The notes: generated by a model from the letters alone, not told the origin. A stretch of DNA of 64,000 nucleotides from Myxococcales bacterium (GCA_020846875.1 JADLDB010000109.1:39806-103805), one strand, 5' to 3'. Counted from the stretch's first letter, positions 1-8,427 are shown. Translations and numbers: made by a program.

Positions 1-739
1 CCCGCGCGGCCAGTTGCTGCCCGTTCTGCCCCATGCCCTTCAAGTCCACGCCCAGCGCCTTGCCCGCCGGGGCCTGCAGCGGCTGCGCCGGCCCGGTGGG
101 AGCGAGGGACATGCCGTCTTCGTTGATGCCCTGCGCGGCGATCTGCTGCAGCTGCTCGTAGGTGGTGCCTGGGGCGTACCAGGCGACGATCAACCCGGCC
201 TCGGTGTCGCTGCCGAACAGCACCCGCCCGGCCTTCTCGCCGAACCTCCAGTTGGCCGGCGCGCGGATGGACCAGCCGCCGCCCTCGTCCTTGTAGACGC
301 CGCCCGTCGCGGCTCCGACCTGCGGTGCGGGCTCGGCCTTCATCGGGGCGGACGGCGCGGCGGGCTTCGGGGCCTGCATCGGCTCGGGGTCGACTTCCTC
401 CGCGGGCGCGGGCGCGGCCTTGCCTCCGCGGGTGAAGGTCTCGGCGCCCTCCTCATCGCCCTCGAAGATCAGCTTGAGCGTGTCCCCGGACACGGTGCCG
501 ACGAAGGCCTCCTTGTCCCCGCCGTAGCTGATGGAGCCCGACAGCTTCGCGCCGCTCACCGTGGCGGACACGGTGCCGTTGTCTCCGTCCATCACGGCGC
601 TGCCGGTGACGGACTTGCCGGACTGCTTCAAGGTGATCCTCCCGGTCGGCCCGGACCAGGTGCCCGACACGCCCTGGGCGAGCGCGGGACAGGCGGCCAC
701 GAGCAGCACGGCGACGACGGCGCGGAATGGAGCAGACAT
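1..739 (-). CDS. Secreted protein of unknown function, 3' end cut off by the window
   Basis: Reading on the minus strand from an ATG at 739, the frame stays open to the left edge, so only about 246 N-terminal residues are present. It starts with a classical signal peptide (hydrophobic run after two arginines, ending ACPALAQG), so the protein should be exported. The next 80 residues are rich in G, S, T and V with alternating polarity (TWSGPTGRITLKQSGKSVTG), which suggests a beta-sandwich of about 10 kDa like those in small myxobacterial exported proteins. A Pro/Ala linker follows, then a second folded region with WSIRAPANWRFGEKAG. I do not recognise the family. Codon use is that of a real gene (strong GC3). 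No function is inferred. Confidence 0.75.
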   Translation of the reverse strand, partial: MSAPFRAVVAVLLVAACPALAQGVSGTWSGPTGRITLKQSGKSVTGSAVMDGDNGTVSATVSGAKLSGSISYGGDKEAFVGTVSGDTLKLIFEGDEEGAETFTRGGKAAPAPAEEVDPEPMQAPKPAAPSAPMKAEPAPQVGAATGGVYKDEGGGWSIRAPANWRFGEKAGRVLFGSDTEAGLIVAWYAPGTTYEQLQQIAAQGINEDGMSLAPTGPAQPLQAPAGKALGVDLKGMGQNGQQLAAR

Positions 740-890
740 GCGTCCCCCTGGGGTTGGCCCGGAGCCAAGCGCGACCCCGGACTGATTTCCACCGGTACGC
801 GCAGGAGCCCCGCGAAGAGGCTCAAGGCGCCCCGCGGCCAGCGAATCTCACCCGCCAGTGCCCCATTGCGTCGCCGCTCGCGGTTGAGGT

Positions 891-1043
891 CTCCGGCTGG
901 GTCTGGTCGACGCCTCCATCGTCGCGCTCGCGGAGCAACTTGGAGTCCTGCGCGTCGCCACGCGGGACGTCCGGCACTTCTCTGCCGTGCGCGTGCGCCG
1001 AGACAGAGCCCTGGAGCTCGTGCTCATCCCCAGCCGACCCGAC
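891..1043 (+). pseudogene. C-terminal remnant of a PIN-domain (VapC-type) toxin
   Basis: The plus frame beginning at 891 reads LRLGLVDASIVALAEQLG, then RVATRDVRHFSAVR and ALELVLIP. This is the typical C-terminal third of VapC-type PIN nucleases, with the acidic residue in LVDAS and the TRDxRHF motif that carries the last metal-binding acid. A TGA lies in frame just upstream of 891, and I could not find the N-terminal half (the DTN strand and the central Glu) in any frame, so the gene is 5' truncated. There is no stop between the remnant and the rlmL ATG at 1107 in the same frame, so a careless start call would attach PIN residues to the methyltransferase. This is the only content I see in the 740-1106 gap. 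A complete vapBC pair lies about 7 kb downstream. Confidence 0.65.
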
Positions 1044-1106
1044 GCTCGAGCGGCCGTCGCTCGATTTTCCGTCATGGGCGCCCGTGGCGTGCGCTATGGG
1101 CGCCCC

Positions 1107-2258
1107 ATGGCCCGCCTCCCGCTGTACGCCACCGCCTCGCGCGGCACCGAGCCCTACCTCGCCCAGGAATTGGAGGCGCTGGGGGCCAGGCGCATCCGGC
1201 AGGACCGCGGGGGGGTGCGCTTCATGGCCGATCTCGACGAGATCCTCCGGGTCTGCCTGCACAGTCGCGTGGCGATGCGCGTCCTCTACCCGCTGGGCAC
1301 CTTCGAGGCCCGCGGCGCGGAAGGCCTGTACGAAGCCGCCCGCCAGGTGGCGTGGGAGGAGTGGCTCGACGCCCGCACCACCTTCGCCGTCGACGCGACG
1401 CTCAAAGACTCGGAGCACGACCACTCCGGCTTCGTGGCCTTGAAGCTGAAGGACGCGATCGTCGATCGCCTGCGAGAGAAGCTGGGGCGCCGCCCCGACG
1501 TGGACACGCGCCACCCGACGTACCGGGTGGTGGCGCACCTGGCGAAGTCCACGCTCACCCTCTCTCTCGATCTCTGCGGCGAACCGCTCTTCAAGCGCGG
1601 CTACCGGGTGAAGACCACCCCCGCCCCGCTCAAGGAGACGCTCGCCGCCTCGATGCTGATCGCCGCCGGCTACACCGGCGAGGAGCCGCTGGCCGATCCG
1701 ATGTGCGGCTCCGGCACCCTGGTGATCGAAGCCGGGTACATCGCCCAGCGCCGCCCGCCCAGCCTCCAGCGCTCCTTCGCGCTCGAAGACTGGCCCGCCT
1801 TCTCGGTGAAGGCGAAGCCGCTGCTGGAACAGTTGAGGCGCGAGGCCCAGGCCCAGGTGCGGCCGGCGCCCTTCCCGATCTTCGCTCGCGATCGCGATGA
1901 GGACGCGCTGGCCGCGGTGAAGCGCAACGTGGCGGCCGCGGGGCTGTCCCCGGCCGTGAAGATCGAGGAGGCCGACGTGCTGCGCGCCGACGCCCCCGAG
2001 GGCCCACCCGGCCTGCTCATCACCAACCCGCCCTACGGCGAGCGCCTGGGCAGCGGCGGACAGAAGGGCATGAAGAGCTTCTTCTTCTCCCTCTCCGAGG
2101 CGCTCGGGCGCTGGCAGGGCTGGCGGCTGGCGATCCTCGCCGGCAACCCCGCCTTCGAGAGCGCCTTCCACCGCCGGCCCTCGAAGCGGGCGCACCTGTG
2201 GAACGGGCCCATCGACTGCGCGCTGCTCCAGTACCCGCCCCTGGGCGCGGAGGCGTGA
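1107..2258 (+). CDS. rlmL: THUMP-domain 23S rRNA (guanine-N2)-methyltransferase, RlmL type
   Basis: 383 aa. It should methylate a guanine N2 in 23S rRNA using S-adenosylmethionine. The N-terminus (ATASRGTEPYLAQELEALGA) is the ferredoxin-like/THUMP module seen in the first half of E. coli RlmKL. KETLAASMLIAAGY and DPMCGSGTLVIEA (SAM motif I, near residue 197) and NPPYGER (catalytic motif IV, near residue 307) are all intact. The protein is about half the length of E. coli RlmKL and lacks the second (RlmK) methyltransferase module, as in most bacteria. The ATG at 1107 was chosen because MARLPLYATASRG aligns with the family start, while the longer in-frame extension upstream is a PIN-toxin remnant. 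Transcription appears independent of the convergent TPR lipoprotein downstream. Confidence 0.9.
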   Translation: MARLPLYATASRGTEPYLAQELEALGARRIRQDRGGVRFMADLDEILRVCLHSRVAMRVLYPLGTFEARGAEGLYEAARQVAWEEWLDARTTFAVDATLKDSEHDHSGFVALKLKDAIVDRLREKLGRRPDVDTRHPTYRVVAHLAKSTLTLSLDLCGEPLFKRGYRVKTTPAPLKETLAASMLIAAGYTGEEPLADPMCGSGTLVIEAGYIAQRRPPSLQRSFALEDWPAFSVKAKPLLEQLRREAQAQVRPAPFPIFARDRDEDALAAVKRNVAAAGLSPAVKIEEADVLRADAPEGPPGLLITNPPYGERLGSGGQKGMKSFFFSLSEALGRWQGWRLAILAGNPAFESAFHRRPSKRAHLWNGPIDCALLQYPPLGAEA

Positions 2259-2272
2259 CGAGCGCGCCGCGC

Positions 2273-3034
2273 CTACTTCTTTCCCGCGGCGGCCTTCGCC
2301 TTGTTCAGCTCGCCCAACTTCGCGTTGGCCTCGGTCAGCAACTTCTGCACCTCGTCCAGCTTCGCCTGGGCTTCGGCCGCCTGCTTCTTGAAGTCCTCGG
2401 CGGTCTCCTTGTCCTTCTTGTTCGTCTCCGCGTCGGCCTCGGCCTGCGACTTCTGCCCCGCGTAGTAGTCGGAGTACTTGGTGTAGATGATCCGGCGGTT
2501 CACCCAGGTGCCCACGTCGTCCGGCTTCACCTCCAGCACCTTGGCGTACCACTCCAGCGCCTTGTCCAGCTCGGCCGGCACCGGGGGTTTGGTGTTGCTG
2601 CGCGCCCCGCCCCGCTCGCTGGAGAGCTCCCCCAGCCAACCCATGGCCGCCGCGTCCTTCGGCTCCAACTTGAGGATCTCGTAGAAGTACTTCTCGGCCT
2701 CCACACCGCGGCTGGCCGACAGGTACATGCCGGTGATGTTCCGGTACACCTCCAGCTTGCCGGCGGTGTCCGTCTTGAAGTCCAGCGTCTTGAGCAACAG
2801 CTCGCTGGCCTTCCCCGGGTTGCCGGCCTTCATGTACGCGAAGGCGGCCGTCTCGTAGGCCTTGGCCTCCGGCTTCTTGTCGACGGCGATCGCCTTCTCG
2901 TACTCCTGCCCGGCCTTCTCGAACTCGCCCTTCTTGAAGAGCGCGTTGCCGGCCAGGCGCGGGGCCTCGGTGGGATCGGGCTCGGGGCAGCCGAGCCACA
3001 GCGCAGCAGGGATGAGCAGTAGAGACGGGCGCAT
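2273..3034 (-). CDS. TPR-repeat lipoprotein
   Basis: 253 aa. The ATG at 3034 is preceded by an excellent ribosome binding site (AAGGAGGGAG), which is why it is preferred over an in-frame ATG 13 codons upstream. The signal peptide ends in LWLGC, a lipobox, so the mature protein should be lipid-anchored. The body has tetratricopeptide-like repeats (GNALFKKGEFEKAGQEYEKA, then similar helical pairs) suited to protein-protein contacts in the periplasm. The last 60 residues are a charged coiled coil (EDFKKQAAEAQAKLDEV) ending in a lysine pair. No enzymatic motif is seen. It converges on rlmL with 14 bases between the stops and is divergent from the PEGA kinase gene. Its partner is unknown. Confidence 0.85.
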   Translation of the reverse strand: MRPSLLLIPAALWLGCPEPDPTEAPRLAGNALFKKGEFEKAGQEYEKAIAVDKKPEAKAYETAAFAYMKAGNPGKASELLLKTLDFKTDTAGKLEVYRNITGMYLSASRGVEAEKYFYEILKLEPKDAAAMGWLGELSSERGGARSNTKPPVPAELDKALEWYAKVLEVKPDDVGTWVNRRIIYTKYSDYYAGQKSQAEADAETNKKDKETAEDFKKQAAEAQAKLDEVQKLLTEANAKLGELNKAKAAAGKK

Positions 3035-3156
3035 CGACTCCCTCCTTGTCGAGACGGGAAACACCCGCCTCATAGCCCTCCCGGAGGCCAGGAGACACGA
3101 GGAAGTGCCCGCGCGCGCTTTCCCGGCGACCTCCCTGCTAGGGTGGCCGCTGACGC

Positions 3157-4794
3157 ATGGCGCCCATCGAGCCCGAGAACGCGGAGGACGTGACGGCCGA
3201 AGTGGAGGCCGACGCGCTCGATCCGCTCGTGGGGATGACGCTGGACGGGCGCTTCCGGGTCGTCGACGTCATCGGCAAGGGCGCGATGGGGAAGGTGTAC
3301 CGGGCGGTGCAGCTGCCGCTCAACCGCGCGGTGGCGCTGAAGGTGCTGGACAGCCGCTACGGGGCCGGGCGGGAAGACTCCTTCAAGCAGCGCTTCCTGG
3401 TGGAGGCCGCGCTCACCGCCAAGCTGGCGCACCCCAACACGGTGCGGGTGCTGGACTACGGCAGCACGAAGGACGGGCTCTTCTACCTCGCCATGGAGTA
3501 CCTGGACGGCGAGTCGCTGGACAAGCTGCTCCTCCACGGGCCGTTGCCGTGGCGCCGGGTGTTGAACATCGGCCAGCAGGTGGCGCGCGCCCTCAAGGAA
3601 GCGCACGAGCTGGGGGTGGTGCACCGGGACTTGAAGCCCGGCAACGTGCTGCTCCTCGACGCGGGCGACGGGACCGATCACGTGAAGGTCCTCGACTTCG
3701 GCCTGGTGAAGTCCTTCGTCGAGGGCCACGAGCTGGAAGGCCGCGCCATCACCCAGCAGGGCATGTTGATGGGCAGCCCGCCGTACATGGCGCCCGAGCA
3801 GGGCGAGAAGAACCGGGCCGATCCCCGCAGCGACCTCTACTCGCTGGGGATCGTCCTGTACGAGGCGCTCACCGGGCAGCCGCCCTTCCGCGGGGGCGCG
3901 CCGCTGGAGATCATCCTGAAGCACGTGCACGAGCCGGTGCCCCCGGTGGCCACGCCGCGCGGCTTCGAGGCGATCCCCGAGGGTTTTGCAGCGGTGGTGC
4001 ACAAGTGCCTGGCCAAGTCGCCGATGGATCGCTTCCAGACGATGGACGAGGTGCTGTCGGCGATGCAGGACGTGGTGCCGGCGACGCTGACGCCCGCGCA
4101 GGAGACGCCGTCGGTGGAGGTGGCGCTTCCCCCCCGCCGCAACACCCTGGTGCTGGTGCTGGGCTTCGCGCTGGCGATGGCTGTGGGGGTGGGCGCGACG
4201 GTGGTGGTGATGCGCAGGCCGCCCGAGGAGAAGGTGGCGCCCGCCGAGCCGCCGCTCGACGTGAAGCCCGCCAAGCCAACGCCGCCCGACGAGATGGTGG
4301 TGGTCGCGCCGTCGACGCCGACGAAGGTGACGTTCCACATCGAGTCGTTGCCCCCGGGGGCCTCCGTCACGCTGCAGGGCAAGGTGCTGGGCCTCACGCC
4401 GCTGGACGTGGAGCGCCCGGCCGGACCGGGTGGCCGCACCCTGCTGGAGGTCACCCTGTCGAAGGACGGCTACCTGCCGATGACCGCGACGGCGGGCGGC
4501 AGCGGCGGGCGCGTGGAGCTGCTCCAGAAGCTGCAGCCAGCGCCGGTGGAGCCGCCGCCCACGGCGAAGGAGCCGACGAAGCCGGAGGAAGCCCCGAAGG
4601 AGCCTCCGCCGCCGCCCGCGAAGGAGCCGCCGAAGCCGAAGGCCACCAGGCCGCCGCAGGTGAAGCCCATCGAGGCGCCGCGACCCGAGAAGAAGCCAAA
4701 GCCGGCGCCCGCGGCGAAGCCCGCCTCCAAGCTGGACGAGGACGACGAGCCCGCGCCGCCCGGTGAGCTCAAGCGCCCCGGCCCGTCACCCTGA
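3157..4794 (+). CDS. Transmembrane Ser/Thr protein kinase with PEGA domain
   Basis: 545 aa. The kinase domain (about residues 28-300) has the glycine loop GKGAMGKVY, the lysine in VALKVL, the catalytic loop HRDLKPGNVLL, the metal-binding DFGLVKS, and APEQ, so it should be an active Hanks-type kinase. One transmembrane helix follows (LVLVLGFALAMAVGVGATVV). After it comes a PEGA-like domain (VTFHIESLPPGASVTLQG ... GLTPLDV), and then a Pro/Lys/Glu-rich tail of about 90 residues that may span or bind cell wall. The topology is an intracellular kinase with an extracytoplasmic sensor. The ATG at 3157 is the first in frame, though I see no strong ribosome binding site. It is transcribed away from the TPR lipoprotein, with 122 bases between the two starts. 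The target is unknown. Confidence 0.92.
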   Translation: MAPIEPENAEDVTAEVEADALDPLVGMTLDGRFRVVDVIGKGAMGKVYRAVQLPLNRAVALKVLDSRYGAGREDSFKQRFLVEAALTAKLAHPNTVRVLDYGSTKDGLFYLAMEYLDGESLDKLLLHGPLPWRRVLNIGQQVARALKEAHELGVVHRDLKPGNVLLLDAGDGTDHVKVLDFGLVKSFVEGHELEGRAITQQGMLMGSPPYMAPEQGEKNRADPRSDLYSLGIVLYEALTGQPPFRGGAPLEIILKHVHEPVPPVATPRGFEAIPEGFAAVVHKCLAKSPMDRFQTMDEVLSAMQDVVPATLTPAQETPSVEVALPPRRNTLVLVLGFALAMAVGVGATVVVMRRPPEEKVAPAEPPLDVKPAKPTPPDEMVVVAPSTPTKVTFHIESLPPGASVTLQGKVLGLTPLDVERPAGPGGRTLLEVTLSKDGYLPMTATAGGSGGRVELLQKLQPAPVEPPPTAKEPTKPEEAPKEPPPPPAKEPPKPKATRPPQVKPIEAPRPEKKPKPAPAAKPASKLDEDDEPAPPGELKRPGPSP

Positions 4795-4827
4795 CGAGAG
4801 GCCCGGTCCGTCCTCGCGAGGGAGGCC

Positions 4828-5748
4828 TCACGGAGGCGGCGCGCCGCCGTCCTGGTTCCACCCCACGTTGAAGTTGGGCACGGTGCCCACGTCGACGCAG
4901 GCGCCGTTGATCACCGGAATGTCCATGCCGAGATCCCACTCCACGTAGTGCAGGGTGGACGCCTGGCCGATCATCCGCCCCGCCGGTGCGCGATCCGCCC
5001 GCTGGATCTGCACCGTGCCCGAGCGCGCCAGGTACGTCTTGTCGCAGACCATGTTCGAGTTGCAGGACTCGTAGAAAACGGAGCACACCGAGCACCGGAA
5101 GTAGCTGTCGTTGTTGATCGTGTACATGAAGGGCGCAGTGGGCCCGACGTCGTTGGGGTACACCACCTCGATCCCCAGGCCGTCGGGGTTGGTGCCGCCG
5201 GGCTGCACGAAGCGGACGACGTTGTAGTGGCCGGGGCTGCTGGTGAAGGCCCAGTAGTCGGCGATGAAGACGTTGGCGACGCTAAAGGAGGGCACCTGCC
5301 GGCAGCCGCTGCCGCCACCCGTCCCGCCACCCGTCCCGCCACCGCCGCCGCCTGCGCCGCCGCCTGCGCCGCCACCGGAGCCGCCGCCGATGCCTCCGCC
5401 CGTCCCGCCACCGGAGCCGCCGCCGATGCCTGCGCCCGTCCCACCGCCGGAGCCGCCGCCGATGCCTCCGCCCGTCCCACCGCCGGAGCCGCCGCCCGCG
5501 CCGCCGCCCGTGTTGGAGCCCTGGCACGTCCCGGTGGTCGCCTGGCACACGGTGCCAGTCCCGCACCGCCCGCAGGAGGCGCCGTTGAGTCCACAGGCCT
5601 GCGCCGACGTCCCCGACTCACACTTTCCTTCCGCCGTGCAGCAGCCTCCGCAGTTGGCGGCGGAGCAGGTGGTGGATCCACCGCTGCAGGCCGCGAACGC
5701 GAGGCCGAAGAGAACGCCAGCGAGGAGGAACCAGGCGAATCGGGTCAT
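4828..5748 (-). CDS. Cys-rich lipoprotein with (GGGX)n tract
   Basis: 306 aa. The start is ATG 5748, which has the ribosome binding site CAAGGAG at good spacing; upstream in-frame codons lack one. The signal peptide ends in LAFAAC (lipobox). A Cys module follows (CSAANCGGCCTAEGKCESG, CGLNGASCGRCGTG), then about 75 residues of (GGGX)n repeats, and then a C-terminal domain of about 130 residues with several Cys and aromatic positions (SVANVFIADYWAF, NNDSYFRCSVCSVFYESC). The architecture (anchor, Cys knot, flexible glycine stalk, display domain) recurs in other lipoproteins of this window. The C-terminal domain is not one I can name. It is separate from plsY upstream (87 bases). Confidence 0.85.
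   Translation of the reverse strand: MTRFAWFLLAGVLFGLAFAACSGGSTTCSAANCGGCCTAEGKCESGTSAQACGLNGASCGRCGTGTVCQATTGTCQGSNTGGGAGGGSGGGTGGGIGGGSGGGTGAGIGGGSGGGTGGGIGGGSGGGAGGGAGGGGGGTGGGTGGGSGCRQVPSFSVANVFIADYWAFTSSPGHYNVVRFVQPGGTNPDGLGIEVVYPNDVGPTAPFMYTINNDSYFRCSVCSVFYESCNSNMVCDKTYLARSGTVQIQRADRAPAGRMIGQASTLHYVEWDLGMDIPVINGACVDVGTVPNFNVGWNQDGGAPPP
5290..5515 (-). repeat. Glycine-coding tandem repeat, (GGGX)n
   Basis: On the plus strand this stretch is imperfect 12-base units (CCGCCxCCGxxx, for example CCGCCGATGCCT) that read as GGGT, GGGI, GGGS or GGGA on the minus strand. It lies inside the lipoprotein gene 4828-5748. Such a tract can slip during replication and is prone to assembly collapse, so its true copy number may differ between strains. 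Confidence 0.85.
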
Positions 5749-5835
5749 AGACGCTCCTTGAAGGGAGTGAGGCGCCGCATCGTAGCGGACCGGGCGCCGG
5801 GCACGAGGCCGGACTTCTCCGCCTCCCACGCGCAC

Positions 5836-6417
5836 CTACAGCTTGTTCTCCTGCCGCGTGAGGAGCCGCTGGATGTTGCCCCGGTGCGTCCCCAGCATCG
5901 CCAGCAGCAGCACCACCCCCAGCACCGCGTACTCGATGGGCCGGCCGGAGAAGAAGCCGGCGACGATGGCCAACAGCCCGCCCACCAGAGATCCAACGCT
6001 GGAGATCCGCGTGATGAGGACGATCGCCCCCCACACCACGAAGCCGATCAACGCGGAGACCGGCAGCAGCACCACCAGCACGCCCAGCGCCGTCGCCACG
6101 CCCTTGCCGCCCTGGAAGCGCAGCCACACCGGGAAGACGTGCCCGAGAAACGCCGCGAAGCCCACGCCGGCGTGCAGCGCATAGGCCTGAGGAAAGAGCC
6201 ACAGGGCCAGCGCCACCGCGGCCGAGCCCTTCGCCGCGTCGAGCAGCAGCACCGCCGCGCCAAGCTTCTTCCCCGCCACCCGCGCCACGTTGGTCGCCCC
6301 GATGTTCCCGCTGCCTGACGCGCGCACGTCCTTCTTCGCGAAGAGCCGGGTGACGATCACGCCGAAGGGGACCGAGCCCAGCAAGTACCCCGCCACCACC
6401 AGCAGCAGCGCCCTCAC
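5836..6417 (-). CDS. plsY: Glycerol-3-phosphate acyltransferase PlsY
   Basis: 193 aa. PlsY is an integral membrane enzyme that moves an acyl group from acyl-phosphate to glycerol-3-phosphate, the first step of phospholipid synthesis. The hallmarks are present: GSVPFGVIV, the conserved loop GSGNIGATNVAR, and FRGxKG-like FQGGKGVAT, with about five membrane helices. The GTG at 6417 was chosen because it overlaps the stop of the upstream DUF2752 gene as GTGA (6414-6417), and the predicted N-terminus RALLLVVAGYLLGSVPFG fits the family. The two genes are therefore translationally coupled. Length is in the usual range for PlsY. Confidence 0.95.
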   Translation of the reverse strand: MRALLLVVAGYLLGSVPFGVIVTRLFAKKDVRASGSGNIGATNVARVAGKKLGAAVLLLDAAKGSAAVALALWLFPQAYALHAGVGFAAFLGHVFPVWLRFQGGKGVATALGVLVVLLPVSALIGFVVWGAIVLITRISSVGSLVGGLLAIVAGFFSGRPIEYAVLGVVLLLAMLGTHRGNIQRLLTRQENKL

Positions 6418-6842
6418 CGGAAGTTCAGCTGCGTGTACGCGAAGACCACCCACGCGTAGTTGGCGACGAAGAGGAACAGGGTGGCCCAGCGCGCCTTGCG
6501 CCACTCGTCATCGTCCAGCACCAGCTCGACGATGGGCACCTTGAAGGCCAGGTGCAGGAAGCTCCACACCATCATCACCGCGAAGAAGGCCGCGGCGAAG
6601 GTGCCCAGCGGGTTGGCCTTCAGCGCGCCCAGCACGTTGAAGTGCGCGAAGCGGTCCGCCACCCGCGTCAGCCCGCAGCCCGGGCAGGGAATGCCCGTCA
6701 CCTTCCGGAACATGCAGCCCCAGAAGGGGATGATCAGCGCGATCGGCACGAAGCGCGCCACGAGGAAGCCCACCAGGCCGATGAGGCCCATCGCATCGGC
6801 AGCCCCGAAGGTGCGGTTCGGCTTCGGCAGGTAGAGGCGCAC
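6414..6842 (-). CDS. DUF2752 family membrane protein
   Basis: 142 aa. The marker of the family is the CPGCGLTR motif near residues 53-60, which is intact. There are about three membrane helices: one before the motif (LIGLVGFLVARFVPIALIIPF), one after it (GTFAAAFFAVMMVWSFLHLAF) and one near the C-terminus (WATLFLFVANYAWVVFAY). The function of DUF2752 proteins is unknown; the paired cysteines could bind metal or take part in redox chemistry, but that is inference. The stop overlaps the plsY start by four bases, so the two are likely co-translated. Upstream, 86 bases separate it from the divergent DUF4920 gene. Confidence 0.9.
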   Translation of the reverse strand: MRLYLPKPNRTFGAADAMGLIGLVGFLVARFVPIALIIPFWGCMFRKVTGIPCPGCGLTRVADRFAHFNVLGALKANPLGTFAAAFFAVMMVWSFLHLAFKVPIVELVLDDDEWRKARWATLFLFVANYAWVVFAYTQLNFR

Positions 6843-6928
6843 GGCGAAGGGGACCCTAACGCAAGTGAAGGCTGATCGCCGTCAGTCGCTTGCCCTCGCC
6901 CCGGCCCGTGGGCTAGCTGCTCCCTTCC

Positions 6929-7429
6929 ATGAACGCACTCCTCATCGCCCTCGTCCTCTCCTGCCCCGGTAAGGAGGGGCAGGCCTGCGCCTGCAACCAC
7001 GACAAGATGGCCCAGGCGGCCCCCGCCCCCACGGCCTCCGGCGCGGTGCTGACCCGCGGCGAGAAGCTCAAGGGGCTCGAGCTGGTGGCCTTCGAGAAGC
7101 TGCTCGCCTCGCCCAAGGACTTCGACGGCAAGACGGTGGCCCTGGAGGCCAAGGTGCGCCAGGCCTGCACCAAGAAGGGCTGCTGGATGGAGCTGGCCTC
7201 CAACGACAAGGGCCCGGGCGTGCGCGTCACCTTCAAGGACTACGGCTTCTTCGTCCCCCTCGACAGCGCGGGCAGCACCGCCAAGGTGGAGGGCACCGTG
7301 AAGGTGGCCGAGCTGTCGGCGGAGAAGGCCAAGCACTACGAGGCCGAGGGCGCGAAGGTGGCCAAGGACAAGGACGGCAAGTTCCGCGAGGTGCAGCTGG
7401 TGGCCGTGGGCGTCGAGCTGCGCAAGTAA
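6929..7429 (+). CDS. DUF4920 domain protein, probably exported
   Basis: 166 aa. The N-terminus is a short hydrophobic signal (MNALLIALVLSCPG), followed by Cys residues (ACAC) and an Ala/Pro linker. The central domain has the DUF4920 pattern: a strand, then VRQACTKKGCWMEL, then RVTFKDYGFFVPL. The CxxxGCWM motif is the family signature and could bind a metal. The fold is probably an OB-like beta-barrel (residues 55-165). The biochemical role of the family is not known to me. The gene stands alone and ends in a clear intrinsic terminator (7452-7482). Confidence 0.87.
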   Translation: MNALLIALVLSCPGKEGQACACNHDKMAQAAPAPTASGAVLTRGEKLKGLELVAFEKLLASPKDFDGKTVALEAKVRQACTKKGCWMELASNDKGPGVRVTFKDYGFFVPLDSAGSTAKVEGTVKVAELSAEKAKHYEAEGAKVAKDKDGKFREVQLVAVGVELRK

Positions 7430-7451
7430 CCCGGCTCCTCTTTCGAGTTCC

Positions 7452-7482
7452 GCCCGCCTTCGGCAACGGGGGCGGGCTTTTT
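7452..7482 (+). terminator. Intrinsic terminator after the DUF4920 gene
   Basis: GCCCGCC (7452-7458) pairs with GGCGGGC (7471-7477) around a 12-base loop and is followed at once by a run of five T. It lies 22 bases past the DUF4920 stop and abuts the start of the next gene (ATG 7484), so that gene should need its own promoter or read-through. Confidence 0.8.
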
Positions 7483-7483
7483 C

Positions 7484-7990
7484 ATGACCCGCGCCTATTC
7501 GATGCACGGAGTCCAGGGCGCCGCGAATCGCGCGGTGGCGTTGGTTCGCGCGGTGCTGCTGGCCGAGGCGCCGGGATCGATGCTGCACGACGTGTCGGCG
7601 GATCCGCGCTTCCAGCACCGGGGCGTGGACCTGCTGTGGGACGTGGCCGGCCAGCCGCCGAAGGGCATCGAGGTGAAGGGCGATCGCCAGGGCGCGCGGC
7701 GCGGCAACTACTTCTTCGAGCTGGTCTCCAACGCCGAGAAGGACACGCCGGGCTGCTTCCTCTACTCGACGGCCGATGTGCTGGCCTACGTCTTCCTCGA
7801 CGCGCGGCAGATCCACTTCCTGGAGCTCAAGACGGTGCGCGAGTGGTTCGTCCCCCGGGCGAAGGAGTACCCGCTCAAGACGACGAAGACGAAGACGGGG
7901 GCGGCGCTGTACACGACGGTGGGCGCGATCGTCCCCGTGCGTGACGTGAAGAAGGCCGTGCCCGGGGCGGTGCGCGTAGTGGCGCCTTGA
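7484..7990 (+). CDS. Hypothetical protein with restriction-endonuclease-like motif
   Basis: 168 aa, soluble, not recognised as a named family. A possible PD-(D/E)xK nuclease core is visible: a helix (NRAVALVRAVLLAEAPG), then D in RGVDLLWDV, and ExK in GIEVKGD, followed by a basic stretch (RQGARRGN). Two lysine-rich segments near the C-terminus (KTTKTKTG) could contact nucleic acid. This assignment is inference from spacing and motif only. The ATG at 7484 touches the preceding terminator; the ATG at 7490-7502 region (MHGVQGAANRAV, codon at 7502) is an equally plausible start. The end is 2 bases from the convergent toxin gene. Confidence 0.7.
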   Translation: MTRAYSMHGVQGAANRAVALVRAVLLAEAPGSMLHDVSADPRFQHRGVDLLWDVAGQPPKGIEVKGDRQGARRGNYFFELVSNAEKDTPGCFLYSTADVLAYVFLDARQIHFLELKTVREWFVPRAKEYPLKTTKTKTGAALYTTVGAIVPVRDVKKAVPGAVRVVAP

Positions 7991-7992
7991 GC

Positions 7993-8427
7993 TCAGGCGA
8001 AGGGATCTTCGATCTTCAGCTCCGGGAAGAGCGAGAAGTCTCGATCACGCGACAGGAGCACCTCGACGCCGTGCGCCACGCACAGCGCCGCGACACGCGC
8101 GTCGTGGACGATCGCACCGCGGACACGAGGACGAGCCAGCATGCCTTCCAGCACGGCGAGGAGGTCGTCCGTCTCTCCGAGGAGCCGGATGCCCGGTGAG
8201 CCCGTCCAGGCCTCGAGCTGCGCCCAGGCGGCCGCCGGCGTGGAAGCACTGGCCTTCCAGATCCGCGGATTCGTCACCACGCTGAAGAACTCGTAGACGC
8301 ACGGCCAGGGAATGGCCCAGGGCGCGTCTCCCTCGGCCAGCTCCCTCACGCGCGCGAGGGCCAGCGCGTGCTCGGTCACTTCGCGGCGGTGCGCGTACAC
8401 GAGGATGTTGGTGTCCACGGCCAGCAC
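7993..8427 (-). CDS. vapC: VapC-type PIN-domain toxin (ribonuclease)
   Basis: 144 aa from a GTG at 8427. PIN nucleases of this type are Mg-dependent RNases. All four acids are visible: VDTN near the start, the Glu in VYEFFSVV, the Asp in VHDARVAAL, and the Asp in LSRDRDF. The length is typical. The GTG was chosen because VLAVDTNILVYAH matches the family N-terminus and lies two bases past the antitoxin stop; an in-frame extension to 8469 would overlap the antitoxin. The gene is immediately downstream of vapB, so the pair forms a type II toxin-antitoxin operon. The sequence looks intact and presumably active. Confidence 0.88.
   Translation of the reverse strand: MLAVDTNILVYAHRREVTEHALALARVRELAEGDAPWAIPWPCVYEFFSVVTNPRIWKASASTPAAAWAQLEAWTGSPGIRLLGETDDLLAVLEGMLARPRVRGAIVHDARVAALCVAHGVEVLLSRDRDFSLFPELKIEDPFA

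Noticed and set aside
822..3098. A 758-codon open frame on the minus strand
   Set aside because: It lies antisense to rlmL and then out of frame with the TPR lipoprotein. It is an Arg/Gly/Ala-rich reading typical of the antisense of GC-rich genes, with no motif.
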